From Gordonia sp. OPL2 (lineage in GTDB: Bacteria; Actinomycetota; Actinomycetes; Mycobacteriales; Mycobacteriaceae), in the NCBI RefSeq assembly GCF_003797825.1, contig NZ_RKME01000005.1, forward strand, positions 186,001 to 250,000: a DNA stretch of 64,000 nt, in the 5' to 3' direction. Made by a program: the position numbers and the translations under genes. This document shows, piece after piece, positions 34,127 to 43,723 of this stretch. The notes under the pieces are model-generated. The model worked only from the letters and a program-made list of their open reading frames with translations, did no database searches and was not told where the DNA came from. Positions within the stretch are counted from its first letter, which is position 1. Each line of letters starts with the position of its first letter.

Positions 34127-36868
34127 TCACGACGACAGTAGTCGCCAGACCCGGTCACGCGACATCGGCAGCTCGTGGGGTCGCACGCCGACGGCCCGGC
34201 GGATCGCGTTCGCCAGCGCCGGGGCGACCGGGTTGTACGGCGACTCACTCATCGATTTCGCGCCGAACGGGCCCAGAGCATCCGATGTGTCCGCGAAGTA
34301 GACCTCGGTCGTCGGGATGTCGGCCATCTGAGGCACGCGGTAGGTGCGGAACACCGGGGTGAGCACGACTCCCTGGCCGTCGAGCATGACCTCCTCGTAC
34401 AGCGACGAACCGATCGCCTGCGCCACGCCGCCTTCCACCTGTCCGAGGCATTGCTGCGGGTTCATGACGGTGCCCGCGTCGGCGGCCTGCACCGACTGCA
34501 GGATCTCCACGCTGCCGGTCTCGACGTCCACCGCGACACGAAAGGCCTGCACGTTGAACGCGATCGAGCGCAGGTCGCCGTTCTCTTCACCGGTGGCGAC
34601 GATGCGGTCGCCGACACGGGAGGTGTCGTCGGCGGCCGCGATCAACTCGCCGAACGAGAGGTTGCGCACACCGGTCCGCACGCCATCCGGGCCGAGGGTG
34701 ACCTCGTCAGTGCCGGCGATTCCGGCGGCGATGCCGGTCAGCGTGTCACGCAATGCGAGGCAGGCCGCATGCAGGGCCTTGCCTGCGACCGTCGTCCCGG
34801 CCGACGCGAACGCGCCGGTGTCGTAGTCGGCGGCATCGGTGTCGCTGTGGCTCAACCGGATCCGGTCCGGTGAGGTGAGCAGGTCCGCAGCGGCGATCTG
34901 CGTGTGCACCGTGGTGGTGCCGTTGCCGAACTCCGTGGTGCCGATGCCGACGTGGTAGATGCCGTCGGCGTCGACGCCGACCTGCACCCGCGAGATGTGT
35001 CCGCGCGGGGCCATGGTCGCGATGGCCGCCAACGCCATCCCCTCGCCGACACGCCACTGTGGGCCGTGCGGCGCCTGCACGCCGTTTCCGCGGACGAGCG
35101 CCGCCTGGGCCAGATCGAGGCACTGGTCGAGACCGTAACTGCCGTAGACGAGATCGGGTTCGGGTTCGGGGTGGGTGATGAGCAGGGGGTCGCCGTCGGC
35201 GACCGCATTTCGTCGGCGGAGTTCGAAGGGATCGATGTCGAGTGTCACCGCGAGTTCGTCGAGCGCCGACTCGACCGCGAAGATCACCTGTCCGAGTCCG
35301 TATCCGCGGAAGGCGCCGGACGGCGGGTTGTTGGTGTACACGACCTCGGCGTCGACGCGTTTGACCGGGCAGTTGTACACCGAGATCGATTCCGCGCACG
35401 CGTGGAACATCACGCCCACCGAGTGATTGCCGTAGGCGCCGGTGTCGGACAGGACGTCCACCTTGATCGCCGTGAGTCGCCCGTCGTGGTCGGATCCGAG
35501 ATCGACCCCGACCCGGAACGGATGCCGGTAGGTGGTGCGGGTCATCTCGTCGGTGCGGCTCATCTCATATCCACAGGCGCGTCCGGTGCGCAGGACGGCC
35601 AGCGCCACCAGGTCCTCGGTCAGCAACTCCTGCTTGCCGCCGAATCCGCCACCGACACGGGCGGTGAACACGCGGATGCGGTCGGCGTCGAGGTCGAGGA
35701 TGTACGCGAGTTCGTCGCGGACCAGGAACGGCACCTGTGTGCTGGTGCGGATCACCAGTCGGCCGTCGTCGTCGAGCCACCCGATGCTGCCGTGGGTCTC
35801 CAACTGCGCGTGTGCAACCCGCGCGGTGCTCCACGTGCCGCCGACCGTGACCGCGGACTCCGACAGCGCCGCATCCACATCGCCTCCGAACCCGTGATGG
35901 AAGTCGGCGATGATGTTCCGGTCGGCATGATTCACACGGTCGAGCGGCGTGCGGTCGGGATGGATCAGCGGAGCACCCGGTGTCCGCGCCTCCTCGGGAT
36001 CGAAGACCGCGGGCAGTTCGTCGTAGGTCACCTCGATCAGCCGGCATGCCTGCTCGGCAGCGGCCGCCGTCTCGGCGACGACCGCGGCGACCCGTTGTCC
36101 GATGAAGCGCACCACCGGGTCGAGGATCAGTGTGTCGTCGGGGTCGTCCTCGCGGTGTTCGTGTCGGGCGGTCGAGAATCGCCGGATGGGGACGTCCTCG
36201 TGTGTCAGGATCAACACGACCCCATCCACGCGCTCCGCCGCCGATGTGTCGATCGAGGCGATACGGGCATGGGGGACAGGGGAACCCAGCACCCGCAAGA
36301 ACGTCATGTCGGGGACGGTGACGTCGAAGGTGTACGGCTCGGTGCCGGTCACGACCCGACGCGCGGCCGGGGGATGCAGCGAGCGGCCCACCAGGCTGTC
36401 GGCAGAGTCGCCGGTGGCGGACGCGGAGGCCGCGGGAGAGGCGGTGCCGGCGGCGATCGACGCGCGGATCGATCGATAACCCGTGCAACGGCAGATGTTC
36501 CCCTTCATCTTCCGGGGGAGATCGCCGAGATCGTCGGCGTCGAGGGTGGAGGCCGTCACGATCATGCCGGCGGTGCAGAATCCGCACTGGAAGCCGAAGT
36601 TGTCGACGAACGCCTCCTGCATCGGATGCAGGTCGTCGGGTGTGCCCAGCCCGGACACGGTGGTGACGGCATGGCCGTCGATCCGCTGGGCCGGATAGAT
36701 GCAGGAGTGGACGGGGGTGCCGTCGACGAGAACGGAGCATGCGCCACAGTCGCCGGCGTCGCAGCCCTTCTTCACCTCGAAATGTGCGGAGTCGCGCAAC
36801 AACGTGCGCAGGCATTGGCCGGGACGCGGTGTGACGTCATGGCATTCGCCGTTGACCGTGAATCTCAC
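34127..36868 (-). CDS. Xanthine-dehydrogenase-type fused 2Fe-2S and molybdopterin subunit
   Basis: The 913-residue protein fuses two parts usually encoded separately. Residues 1-160 are the iron-sulfur subunit: KKGCDAGDCGACSV binds the plant-type [2Fe-2S] cluster, and CGFCTAGM with CRCTGYRSI binds the second. Residues 190-913 are the molybdopterin subunit, with GGGFGGKQE and a C-terminal GAKSMSES segment whose Glu matches the catalytic glutamate. It should hydroxylate purines such as xanthine or hypoxanthine. The GTG at 36868 overlaps the FAD-subunit stop (GTGA). With the amidohydrolase upstream, purine oxidation to urate is likely. Other aromatic N-heterocycle substrates remain possible. Confidence 0.88.
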   Translation of the reverse strand: MRFTVNGECHDVTPRPGQCLRTLLRDSAHFEVKKGCDAGDCGACSVLVDGTPVHSCIYPAQRIDGHAVTTVSGLGTPDDLHPMQEAFVDNFGFQCGFCTAGMIVTASTLDADDLGDLPRKMKGNICRCTGYRSIRASIAAGTASPAASASATGDSADSLVGRSLHPPAARRVVTGTEPYTFDVTVPDMTFLRVLGSPVPHARIASIDTSAAERVDGVVLILTHEDVPIRRFSTARHEHREDDPDDTLILDPVVRFIGQRVAAVVAETAAAAEQACRLIEVTYDELPAVFDPEEARTPGAPLIHPDRTPLDRVNHADRNIIADFHHGFGGDVDAALSESAVTVGGTWSTARVAHAQLETHGSIGWLDDDGRLVIRTSTQVPFLVRDELAYILDLDADRIRVFTARVGGGFGGKQELLTEDLVALAVLRTGRACGYEMSRTDEMTRTTYRHPFRVGVDLGSDHDGRLTAIKVDVLSDTGAYGNHSVGVMFHACAESISVYNCPVKRVDAEVVYTNNPPSGAFRGYGLGQVIFAVESALDELAVTLDIDPFELRRRNAVADGDPLLITHPEPEPDLVYGSYGLDQCLDLAQAALVRGNGVQAPHGPQWRVGEGMALAAIATMAPRGHISRVQVGVDADGIYHVGIGTTEFGNGTTTVHTQIAAADLLTSPDRIRLSHSDTDAADYDTGAFASAGTTVAGKALHAACLALRDTLTGIAAGIAGTDEVTLGPDGVRTGVRNLSFGELIAAADDTSRVGDRIVATGEENGDLRSIAFNVQAFRVAVDVETGSVEILQSVQAADAGTVMNPQQCLGQVEGGVAQAIGSSLYEEVMLDGQGVVLTPVFRTYRVPQMADIPTTEVYFADTSDALGPFGAKSMSESPYNPVAPALANAIRRAVGVRPHELPMSRDRVWRLLSS

Positions 36869-37683
36869 GAGGCCACCTGCTCGGCCAGTTCGGCACGCAC
36901 GTGCTCGGCCAGAACGGCCGCGGTCGCGCGTCGCCAGTCCGCCGACCCCAGCGGGTCCGTGTAGTAGCCGTCGGCGGCGAGCACCTGCCCGCGGAGGACG
37001 TCCGGGCCGGGGATGCCCTCGTGCCGGATGAGGACGGGCCGCGCGGTCGCGGCCGTGATGCCGATGACGGTCGCTCCGTCCTCGTCGACCCGGCCCGTGA
37101 TGACGGTGCCGGACCGGCCGAGTTCGGCGAGTGCCAGTTTGCGGAAGGCGGTCCGGGCCCGCATGGACGTCCCCGGTACGTCGACGGCGCGGAGGATCTC
37201 GCCATCGGAGAGCGAGTTGGTGCCGTTGCCGGTCACCAGCTGCGCCACCGGGAGCCGCCGTTCGGAACCGTCGGGGAGCCAGATCAGGGCGTCGGCGTCG
37301 AGCCCTGCCGCGAGAGAGACCATCGATGCCGCGGCGAACGATCGGCAGATGTTGCCGCCCACCGTCGCCACGTTCCAGATCTTGAACGACGCCAGCAACG
37401 CGTTGGCGCACTGGGCGAACAGCGGTCCGGCCCGGTGGTCGGGACGTGCGGGCAACCGGACGATGTCGGCGATCGGGCACGTCGCGGCAATTCGGAGGCC
37501 GCCATCCGGAAGGTCTTCGAGCGCAGGCCATCCCATCGTGGTGAGGTCGACGATGCCGGATGTGTCGATCTGCGGCTCGGAGAAGAACCAGGTGCCACCG
37601 CCGACGACCCGTTCGCCGGGTGCGAGCCGCAGATCGTCGCGGGTCCGGGCGTACCGGTAGCGCTCGACGGTGTTCAGATCCAT
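36865..37683 (-). CDS. FAD-binding subunit of the molybdenum hydroxylase
   Basis: The 272-residue protein has a PCMH-type FAD domain: GERVVGGGTWFF near residues 23-34, then ATVGGNICRSFAA (about 106-118), a classic FAD contact, followed by the CO-dehydrogenase-flavoprotein C-terminal domain. It passes electrons from the iron-sulfur centres to NAD+ or another acceptor. The ATG at 37683 overlaps the amidohydrolase stop (ATGA), and its own stop overlaps the next GTG, so the three genes are tightly coupled. Confidence 0.9.
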   Translation of the reverse strand: MDLNTVERYRYARTRDDLRLAPGERVVGGGTWFFSEPQIDTSGIVDLTTMGWPALEDLPDGGLRIAATCPIADIVRLPARPDHRAGPLFAQCANALLASFKIWNVATVGGNICRSFAAASMVSLAAGLDADALIWLPDGSERRLPVAQLVTGNGTNSLSDGEILRAVDVPGTSMRARTAFRKLALAELGRSGTVITGRVDEDGATVIGITAATARPVLIRHEGIPGPDVLRGQVLAADGYYTDPLGSADWRRATAAVLAEHVRAELAEQVAS

Positions 37684-39059
37684 CAGCCGGCCTTCGCGAT
37701 CAGCCGTCGATGCTCGCGGGCGACATCGGCGGCCACCTGCCCGGTGTCCACGGTGAGCAGCTCGCCGTCGGAGATGATCGGGCGGCCGTTGACCCAGCTC
37801 GCGGCGATCGGCGGGACGGCGCCGAGCACGAGGGCGGCGACCGGGTCCGTGATTCCGCTGTGCGCCACCGAGTTCAGATCCCACAGGACGAGATCGGCGA
37901 GCTTGCCGACCTCGATGGACCCGGTGTCGGTTGCGCGTCCGAGAACGCGCGCGCCACCGATGGTCGCCAGTTCGATGGCCGTTCGGGTCGTCAGGGCGGT
38001 GGGCCCACCGCGGGCCCGGGCCATGAGGACGGCCTGATGTGCCTCCTCGAGGAGCCGACAGGATTCGTTCGACGCGGCCCCGTCGACGCCGAGACCCACC
38101 GGGACGCCGGCATCCACCAGATCACGAGTCCGGCAGATCCGGTTGCCCAGGCGTGCATTCGACGTCGGGCAGTGGGCGACACCGGTCGAGGTGGCTGCCA
38201 GCCGGGCGATCTCGTCGTCGTCGAACTCGATGCCGTGCGCGAACCAGACATCGTCGCCGACCCAGCCGACCGACTCCATGTATTGCAGTGGTGTACAGCC
38301 GAAATGCTCGTCGCAGTAGGTGTTCTCGTCCAGGGACTCCGCCAGGTGGGTGTGCATCCGTACACCGAGATCGCGTGCCAGGATCGCCGATTCATGCAAC
38401 AGGTCGGTGGTGACCGAGAACGGCGAGCAGGGCGCCAGTGCGATCCGCAGCATGGACTCCGCCGACGGGTCGTGCCATCGTGCGACGGCTTCCGAACTCG
38501 CCGTCAGGATGTCGTCGATCCGCTGGACCACGGAGTCCGGCGGCAACCCGCCGTCCTTCTCCGACAGATCCATCGATCCCCGCGTGGGGTGGAACCGCAG
38601 CCCGATGGCCGTCGCCGCGTCGATCTCGGCACCGAGGAGATCGCCGCCCTCGGCGGGGAACACATAGTGATGATCGGTGGTCGTGGTGCAGCCGGAGAGA
38701 GCCAGCTGGGCGAGGCCGCCCGACGCGGCCGTCCGGACGGCGTCCTCGTCGATACCCGCCCAGATCGGGTACAGCGTGGTCAGCCACTGGAACAACGTGT
38801 GGTCGGCGGCGAGTCCGCGGGTGATCCACTGGTAGAGGTGGTGGTGGGTGTTGATCAGGCCGGGAGTCAGGACCCGGCCGGACCCGTCGATCCGGGTGAC
38901 ATCCGCCGGGAGGTCGGACGGGATGTCGCCGACGGCGGCGACCCGTGAACCGTCGATGAGGACCGAGGCCGACTCGAGTTCACGGCGCCGGCCGTCGACG
39001 GTGACGACGTAGGCGTTCTCGATGAGGGTCGGGGGACGATTCACGGACACTCGCGACAC
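37683..39059 (-). CDS. Amidohydrolase, 8-oxoguanine deaminase-like
   Basis: The 458-residue metal-dependent hydrolase has the HxH pair in PGLINTHHHLYQW (about residues 66-78), a later HTHLAESLDENTYC, AHGIEFDDDE and the metal Asp in VDGAASNES. The arrangement matches the 8-oxoguanine deaminase/hydroxydechloroatrazine hydrolase group. In that role it would turn 8-oxoguanine into urate, which fits the molybdenum hydroxylase encoded downstream; guanine deamination is the alternative. The GTG at 39059 is the longest start, with GTGs at 39050 and 39044 also possible. About 50 bp separate it from the transporter gene upstream. Confidence 0.85.
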   Translation of the reverse strand: MSRVSVNRPPTLIENAYVVTVDGRRRELESASVLIDGSRVAAVGDIPSDLPADVTRIDGSGRVLTPGLINTHHHLYQWITRGLAADHTLFQWLTTLYPIWAGIDEDAVRTAASGGLAQLALSGCTTTTDHHYVFPAEGGDLLGAEIDAATAIGLRFHPTRGSMDLSEKDGGLPPDSVVQRIDDILTASSEAVARWHDPSAESMLRIALAPCSPFSVTTDLLHESAILARDLGVRMHTHLAESLDENTYCDEHFGCTPLQYMESVGWVGDDVWFAHGIEFDDDEIARLAATSTGVAHCPTSNARLGNRICRTRDLVDAGVPVGLGVDGAASNESCRLLEEAHQAVLMARARGGPTALTTRTAIELATIGGARVLGRATDTGSIEVGKLADLVLWDLNSVAHSGITDPVAALVLGAVPPIAASWVNGRPIISDGELLTVDTGQVAADVAREHRRLIAKAG

Positions 39060-39109
39060 GCTACGACGATCTCGTTACGGCTGGGTTTCGAGCCGAATCC
39101 GACGCGACA

Positions 39110-40588
39110 TCAGACATTCTCCACGTACAGCGGCGGCCTCGGAGGGATGGCCAGCGCGAGGGCGATGGCGAGGACGCACGCGCCGAGAGAGATCCCCGAC
39201 GCCCACAGGTAGCCGGTCTCCGCGGGCACCGACACGACGGTGCCGTCGGGTTCGGAAGCGGTCACCATGGACCAGGTGAGGATCATGCCCACGACGGCCG
39301 CCGAGGTCGATGTGCCGACCACCCGCATCAGCGCATTCACGCCATTGGCCTCGCCGGTCTGTTCCACCCGGACCGAGCGCATGATGAGGGCCGGCATGGC
39401 CGAGTAGGCGATGCCGAGCCCCGCGCCGATGAGGCTGGCCACCACGAGCATCAGCCACCACGCCAGATCCCAGTCGACGAGCAGGGCGACGATGAACACG
39501 ATGTAGCCGACCCCGATCACGACGCCGCCGGTCGCGAGGGAGATACGTGGGCCGAATGCCGCCGTCAGCCGGGCGCTCACGTGCGAGAACACGAACATCA
39601 GTACACCGCTCGGGGCCAGCACCAGGCTCGCGGTCAGCATGTCGAGGCCCAGCCCGTTCGGGCTGGCGGTGGGCGCCATCAACAACTGGATCGGGATGAG
39701 CTGCATCGAGTAGAAGGCGAATCCGGTCGCGACCGAGGCGATGTTGGTGAGCAGCACCGGGCGCTCGGCCGCGACACCGAGATCGATGAGGGGATTGGCA
39801 ACACGGCGTTCGACGAGCGCCCAGAGCACGGCGATCACGACGAAGCCGCCGAAGAGGCCGAGGGTGAGCGGATCGGCCCACCCCCACACCGATCCCTTCG
39901 AGAGCGGGAGCAGCAGGCAGACCAGCATCGCGATCAATCCGAGGGCGCCGACGATGTCGAAGCGACCGCCGCTGCGGGACGCGCTCTGAGGCACGGTCAG
40001 TGCAATCCCGATCGCGCCGGCGATCGCGGCTGCGGCGCACGCCCAGAACAGGGCGTGCCAACTGACGTGCTGGGCGATCGCGGCGGCGAACGGCAGGCCG
40101 AGCGCGCCGCCCACGCCCAGCGATGCACTCATGGTGCCGACCGACGATCCGAGATGACGCGGCGGCACGATGTCGCGCATCACGCTGATCCCGAGCGCGA
40201 TCGTGCCGAAGCCCAGACCCTGCATCCCACGCCCGACCAGGAAGACCGGCAGAGTGGTGGCCAGCGCGCCGATCACCGATCCGAGGGCGACGCAGATCAT
40301 GCTGGCGACGAGCATCAGGCGCTTGCCGTACATGTCGCCGAGCCGTCCGCCGATGGGTGTCACGACGGCACCGACCAGCAGGGTGATGGTCAACGCCCAT
40401 GAGGTGTTCTGGGGTGCGGCATCGAGGAGCGTCGGCAATTGGGGGATCAGCGGGACGATGATCGTCTGCATCAGGGCGACGACGATCCCGGCCGCACACA
40501 GCACTGCCACCGCCAGTCGGGGATGTCGGTCGGGTGCGACGGTCGCCGACACGATCTCTCCGTCGATCGGTCTGCTCAACGCACTCAC
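39110..40588 (-). CDS. MFS transporter, 14-helix DHA2 type
   Basis: The 492-residue membrane protein looks like the EmrB/QacA group. Helix 1 begins near residue 27, and the conserved loop GGRLGDMYGKRLML lies around residues 80-93. About 14 hydrophobic segments are visible. It is first in the operon with the amidohydrolase and molybdenum hydroxylase, so it may import or export a purine, although this family is usually tied to drug efflux. The GTG at 40588 follows GGAGG at 10-base spacing. Confidence 0.85.
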   Translation of the reverse strand: MSALSRPIDGEIVSATVAPDRHPRLAVAVLCAAGIVVALMQTIIVPLIPQLPTLLDAAPQNTSWALTITLLVGAVVTPIGGRLGDMYGKRLMLVASMICVALGSVIGALATTLPVFLVGRGMQGLGFGTIALGISVMRDIVPPRHLGSSVGTMSASLGVGGALGLPFAAAIAQHVSWHALFWACAAAAIAGAIGIALTVPQSASRSGGRFDIVGALGLIAMLVCLLLPLSKGSVWGWADPLTLGLFGGFVVIAVLWALVERRVANPLIDLGVAAERPVLLTNIASVATGFAFYSMQLIPIQLLMAPTASPNGLGLDMLTASLVLAPSGVLMFVFSHVSARLTAAFGPRISLATGGVVIGVGYIVFIVALLVDWDLAWWLMLVVASLIGAGLGIAYSAMPALIMRSVRVEQTGEANGVNALMRVVGTSTSAAVVGMILTWSMVTASEPDGTVVSVPAETGYLWASGISLGACVLAIALALAIPPRPPLYVENV

Positions 40589-40601
40589 GACTCATGCACC
40601 T

Positions 40602-40628
40602 CCACCTGGCACGTTATCCACAAGGTGG
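40602..40628. promoter_or_regulatory. Inverted repeat over a candidate -10 of the purine-oxidation operon
   Basis: CCACCT (40602-40607) and AGGTGG (40623-40628) flank the minus-strand hexamer GATAAC (40613-40618), a reasonable -10 about 25 bp before the GTG. A repressor bound to the repeat would block the promoter. The pairing is only 6 bp per arm, so chance is possible. Confidence 0.3.
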
Positions 40629-40673
40629 CGAAGAGGAGAAATCGGATATGTCACCCGGTGTCAGGAATGGCCG

Positions 40674-42101
40674 TCACGCTCGCGGCCGGTACGGCACCGA
40701 ATCGCTCACGCGGGGATCGACATGGATCGGCCGGCCGAGCTGAGGGAAGGCCCGCTGCGGACACGCGGGACGGTCACACACCTTGCATCCGGCGCCGATC
40801 GGCACCACGGTGCGCGCGTCGGACAGGTCGACGCCCGTCGAGTAGACAAGACGATCGGCATGGGCGACGTCGCATCCGAGCCCGATCGCGAAACTTTTGT
40901 GCGGTGCGAGGTACCCGTCGTGTTCCGAGGTGGTTCGCGCCAGCCAGAAGTACGAGCGTTCGTCGGGCATGGACGACACCTGGGTGACGATCCGCCCGGG
41001 TGTGGCGAAGGCATCGTGCACCACCCACAACGGGCAGCTGCCACCCACCCGGGAGAAGTGGAAGGCCGTGGCGGACTGACGTTTCGAGATGTTTCCGGCG
41101 CGGTCGACGCGAACGAAGATGAATGGGATTCCCCGGCTTCCCGTGCGTTGGAGTGTGGAGAGCCGATGGCACACGGTCTCGAAGCCGACCTCGAAACCCA
41201 GACTCAGCAGCTCGATGTCGTACAGCGCCGATTCGGCGGCCCGTCGGAAGATCTCGTAGGGCAGCAGGAGAGCGCCCGCGAAGTAATTGGCGAGGCCGAT
41301 GCGGGCGACGGGGACCGACTCCGGGCTGAGGTTGTCGGCGTGCGCGACGACCTCGTCGATGACGGCGGACTGGGTGAGCATCGCCAACTGCGTCGCCAGC
41401 TGGAACGCTCGTTGTCCGGAGGTGAGACGCCCGGCCAGGTGCACGACCCGATCGACCGGATCGTAGCGACGCTTGGGTGTTCGCGCCCGCGACAGCGGGT
41501 CGCCGTCGTGTGCGATCGCCACCCGGATGTCGTGGTCGCGCGCCAGCAGCTCAGCGAGCTGGAGGTCGAGACCTCCGACGGAGAGTCCGTTGTCGGAGAA
41601 GATCTGTTCGGCCGCCTCGTCCAGCACATCGACATGATTGCGTCTGTCGTAGAAGAAGTCTCGGACCTCCTCGAACGGCATCGGAGTTGCCGGCGACCCG
41701 GTCGGCTCGCCGGACGCGTGCGCCCGAAAGCTCTCGAGTTCGCTGTTGGTGCCGGCCAGCCGCCGGTGCATGCTCACCAGCGCGGTCGCCACCGTGGGCA
41801 TCCGTGCCGCGAGTTCGGCGATTTCGGCACGACTGACGTCGGGGGTGTCCGGCTGCGCAGCCAAGGCATCGACCAGGTCGGCGACCAATCGCGCGTCACC
41901 GTCGGATGCGAAGTAATCGGCGTCGAGATCGAACTCTCGAGTGAGCGTCAGAAGCACCGGGACGGTGATCGGCCGCTGATCGTTCTCGAGCTGATTCACG
42001 TAACTCGTCGACAGGTCGATCCGACGGGCCAGTGCAGCCTGAGAGAGCCCGCGCTCGTCGCGTAGGCGGCGCAAACGTGCGCCGACGTACATCCTGGCCA
42101 T
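40674..42101 (-). CDS. prpR: Methylcitrate-cycle regulator PrpR
   Basis: The 475-residue regulator closely follows M. tuberculosis PrpR (Rv1129c) in layout. An N-terminal XRE helix-turn-helix (about 5-60; MYVGARLRRLRDERGLSQ, STSYVNQLEND) is followed by a central IrrE-peptidase-like region without an HEXXH zinc motif (about 150-300). The C-terminal DUF2083-type domain has cysteines in GSCPLW, GLGCDVAH and GCKVCDRPACPQRA. In the mycobacterial protein such cysteines hold an iron-sulfur cluster and the domain senses acyl-CoA. The ATG at 42101 gives MARMYVG. Divergent from prpDBC, with a perfect inverted repeat between. Confidence 0.93.
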   Translation of the reverse strand: MARMYVGARLRRLRDERGLSQAALARRIDLSTSYVNQLENDQRPITVPVLLTLTREFDLDADYFASDGDARLVADLVDALAAQPDTPDVSRAEIAELAARMPTVATALVSMHRRLAGTNSELESFRAHASGEPTGSPATPMPFEEVRDFFYDRRNHVDVLDEAAEQIFSDNGLSVGGLDLQLAELLARDHDIRVAIAHDGDPLSRARTPKRRYDPVDRVVHLAGRLTSGQRAFQLATQLAMLTQSAVIDEVVAHADNLSPESVPVARIGLANYFAGALLLPYEIFRRAAESALYDIELLSLGFEVGFETVCHRLSTLQRTGSRGIPFIFVRVDRAGNISKRQSATAFHFSRVGGSCPLWVVHDAFATPGRIVTQVSSMPDERSYFWLARTTSEHDGYLAPHKSFAIGLGCDVAHADRLVYSTGVDLSDARTVVPIGAGCKVCDRPACPQRAFPQLGRPIHVDPRVSDSVPYRPRA

Positions 42102-42119
42102 GATTGGAAGCATAGCGCG

Positions 42120-42140
42120 GCGAACGTTCACAACGTTCGC
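42120..42140. promoter_or_regulatory. Perfect 9-3-9 inverted repeat, candidate PrpR operator
   Basis: GCGAACGTT (42120-42128), spacer CAC, then AACGTTCGC (42132-42140) form a perfect palindrome 18 bp upstream of the prpR start and 80 bp upstream of prpD. The half-site GCGAA recurs at 42149-42153, giving a second TTCGC-N8-GCGAA pair (42136-42153). Placement suits autorepression of prpR and activation of prpDBC. Confidence 0.65.
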
Positions 42141-42208
42141 ATATTGTCGCGAATGGGTCCGCAAAAGTACGCACTTGCCAGGTCTTTTCCTTGTTATCGC
42201 GGCGTGCG

Positions 42209-42214
42209 TACGCT
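42209..42214 (+). promoter_or_regulatory. Candidate -10 giving a leaderless prpD mRNA
   Basis: TACGCT ends 6 bases before the prpD ATG at 42221 and no ribosome site is present. A transcript starting at the A of the ATG (leaderless, common in mycobacteria) explains both facts. Confidence 0.45.
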
Positions 42215-42220
42215 GCGAAT

Positions 42221-43723
42221 ATGATCAATCATCTCGTTCGCACCCATCGCAGTTCCGAGGATTTCCCACAGCCGGAGCACCTTGCTCAGAAGATCGCCGA
42301 GGTCGCCGCCGACCCGGTCGAGGTGGGCGCTGACACGCGCGAGATGGTCATCAACCGCATCATCGACAACGCCGCCGTGAGTGCGGCATCGGTCATCCGC
42401 CGGCCGGTGACGTCGGCGCGGCGACAGGCGCAGGCCCACCCCGCGACGCCGGGTGCGTCCGTGTTCGGTGTCGAGGGCACCTACTCCCCGGAGTGGGCCG
42501 CCTGGGCCAACGGTGTCGCGGTCCGCGAACTGGACTTCCACGACACCTTTCTCGCGGCCGAGTACTCCCATCCTGGTGACAACATCCCCGCGCTCGTCGC
42601 CGTCGGACAGCATGTGGGTGCCAGTGGTCACGACCTCATCCGTGGTCTCGCCACCGCCTACGAGATCCAGGTCGACCTGGTGCGCGGAATGTGCCTCCAC
42701 GAGCACAAGATCGACCATGTCGCGCATCTCGGACCGTCGGTCGCCGCCGGTCTCGGCACGATGCTCGGCCTGGACACCGAGACGATCTACCAGGCAGTCG
42801 GACAGGCGCTGCACCTGACGACGGCGACGCGACAGTCGCGCAAGGGCCTGATCTCCAGTTGGAAGGCCTACGCACCCGCCCATGCCGGCAAGATCGCCGT
42901 CGAGGCGGTCGACCGGGCTATGCGCGGAGAAGGGGCCCCGGCACCCATCTGGGAAGGCGAGGACGGAGTGATCGCCTGGCTGCTGTCCGGACCGGATGCC
43001 GAGTACACCATTCCGTTGCCGGGTCCGGGTGAGGAGAAGCGGGGCATCCTCGACACCTACACCAAGGAACACTCCGCCGAGTACCAGAGTCAGGCGCCCA
43101 TCGATCTGGCGCGGCGGATGCGCGAGAAGATCTCCGACTTCGACGACATCGAGTCGATCGTGTTGCACACCAGTCATCACACCCACTACGTGATCGGTAC
43201 GGGATCCGGGGATCCGCAGAAGTTCGATCCCTCCGCCAGCCGGGAGACCCTCGACCACTCGGTGATGTACATCTTCGCCGTCGCGCTCGAGGACGGAACC
43301 TGGGATCACGAGAAGTCGTATGCACCGGAGCGTGCCAATCGGCCCGAGACCATTGCGCTGTGGAAGAAGATCTCCACCGTCGAGGACCCGGAATGGACTC
43401 GGCGCTATCACTCCACCGACCCGAACGAGAAGGCCTTCGGCGCCAAGGCCGTCATCACGTTGCGCAACGGGGAGGTCATCACCGACGAGCTGGCCGTCGC
43501 CGACGCCCATCCGCTGGGTGCGCGGCCGTTCGGTCGCGAGCAGTACATCGCGAAGTTCCGATCGATGGCCGACGGCGTCGTCGAGCCGAACGAGCAGGAC
43601 CGGTTCCTCGCCGATGTGGAGAAGCTCGAGACCGTCACTGCCGGTGGTCTCTCGGTTCTCAACACTCTCGTGCTGCCCGCCGTCCTCGACAAGGCCCCGC
43701 AGACCGGTCGAGGGATCTTCTGA
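42221..43723 (+). CDS. prpD: 2-Methylcitrate dehydratase
   Basis: The 500-residue MmgE/PrpD-family enzyme dehydrates 2-methylcitrate to 2-methyl-cis-aconitate. Family stretches include [19 protein letters not shown] (about 98-116), [10 protein letters not shown] and [15 protein letters not shown]. It is the first gene of prpDBC. The ATG at 42221 is chosen because MINHLVRTH starts the conserved region; the frame is open to a TTG at 42191. No ribosome site is visible, so leaderless translation is possible. Its TGA overlaps the prpB ATG by one base. Confidence 0.95.
   Translation: MINHLVRTHRSSEDFPQPEHLAQKIAEVAADPVEVGADTREMVINRIIDNAAVSAASVIRRPVTSARRQAQAHPATPGASVFGVEGTYSPEWAAWANGVAVRELDFHDTFLAAEYSHPGDNIPALVAVGQHVGASGHDLIRGLATAYEIQVDLVRGMCLHEHKIDHVAHLGPSVAAGLGTMLGLDTETIYQAVGQALHLTTATRQSRKGLISSWKAYAPAHAGKIAVEAVDRAMRGEGAPAPIWEGEDGVIAWLLSGPDAEYTIPLPGPGEEKRGILDTYTKEHSAEYQSQAPIDLARRMREKISDFDDIESIVLHTSHHTHYVIGTGSGDPQKFDPSASRETLDHSVMYIFAVALEDGTWDHEKSYAPERANRPETIALWKKISTVEDPEWTRRYHSTDPNEKAFGAKAVITLRNGEVITDELAVADAHPLGARPFGREQYIAKFRSMADGVVEPNEQDRFLADVEKLETVTAGGLSVLNTLVLPAVLDKAPQTGRGIF

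Noticed and set aside
34904..36964. A long plus-strand frame inside the molybdenum hydroxylase gene
   Set aside because: Low-information Gly/Arg/Asp-rich shadow on the opposite strand of conserved cofactor motifs.
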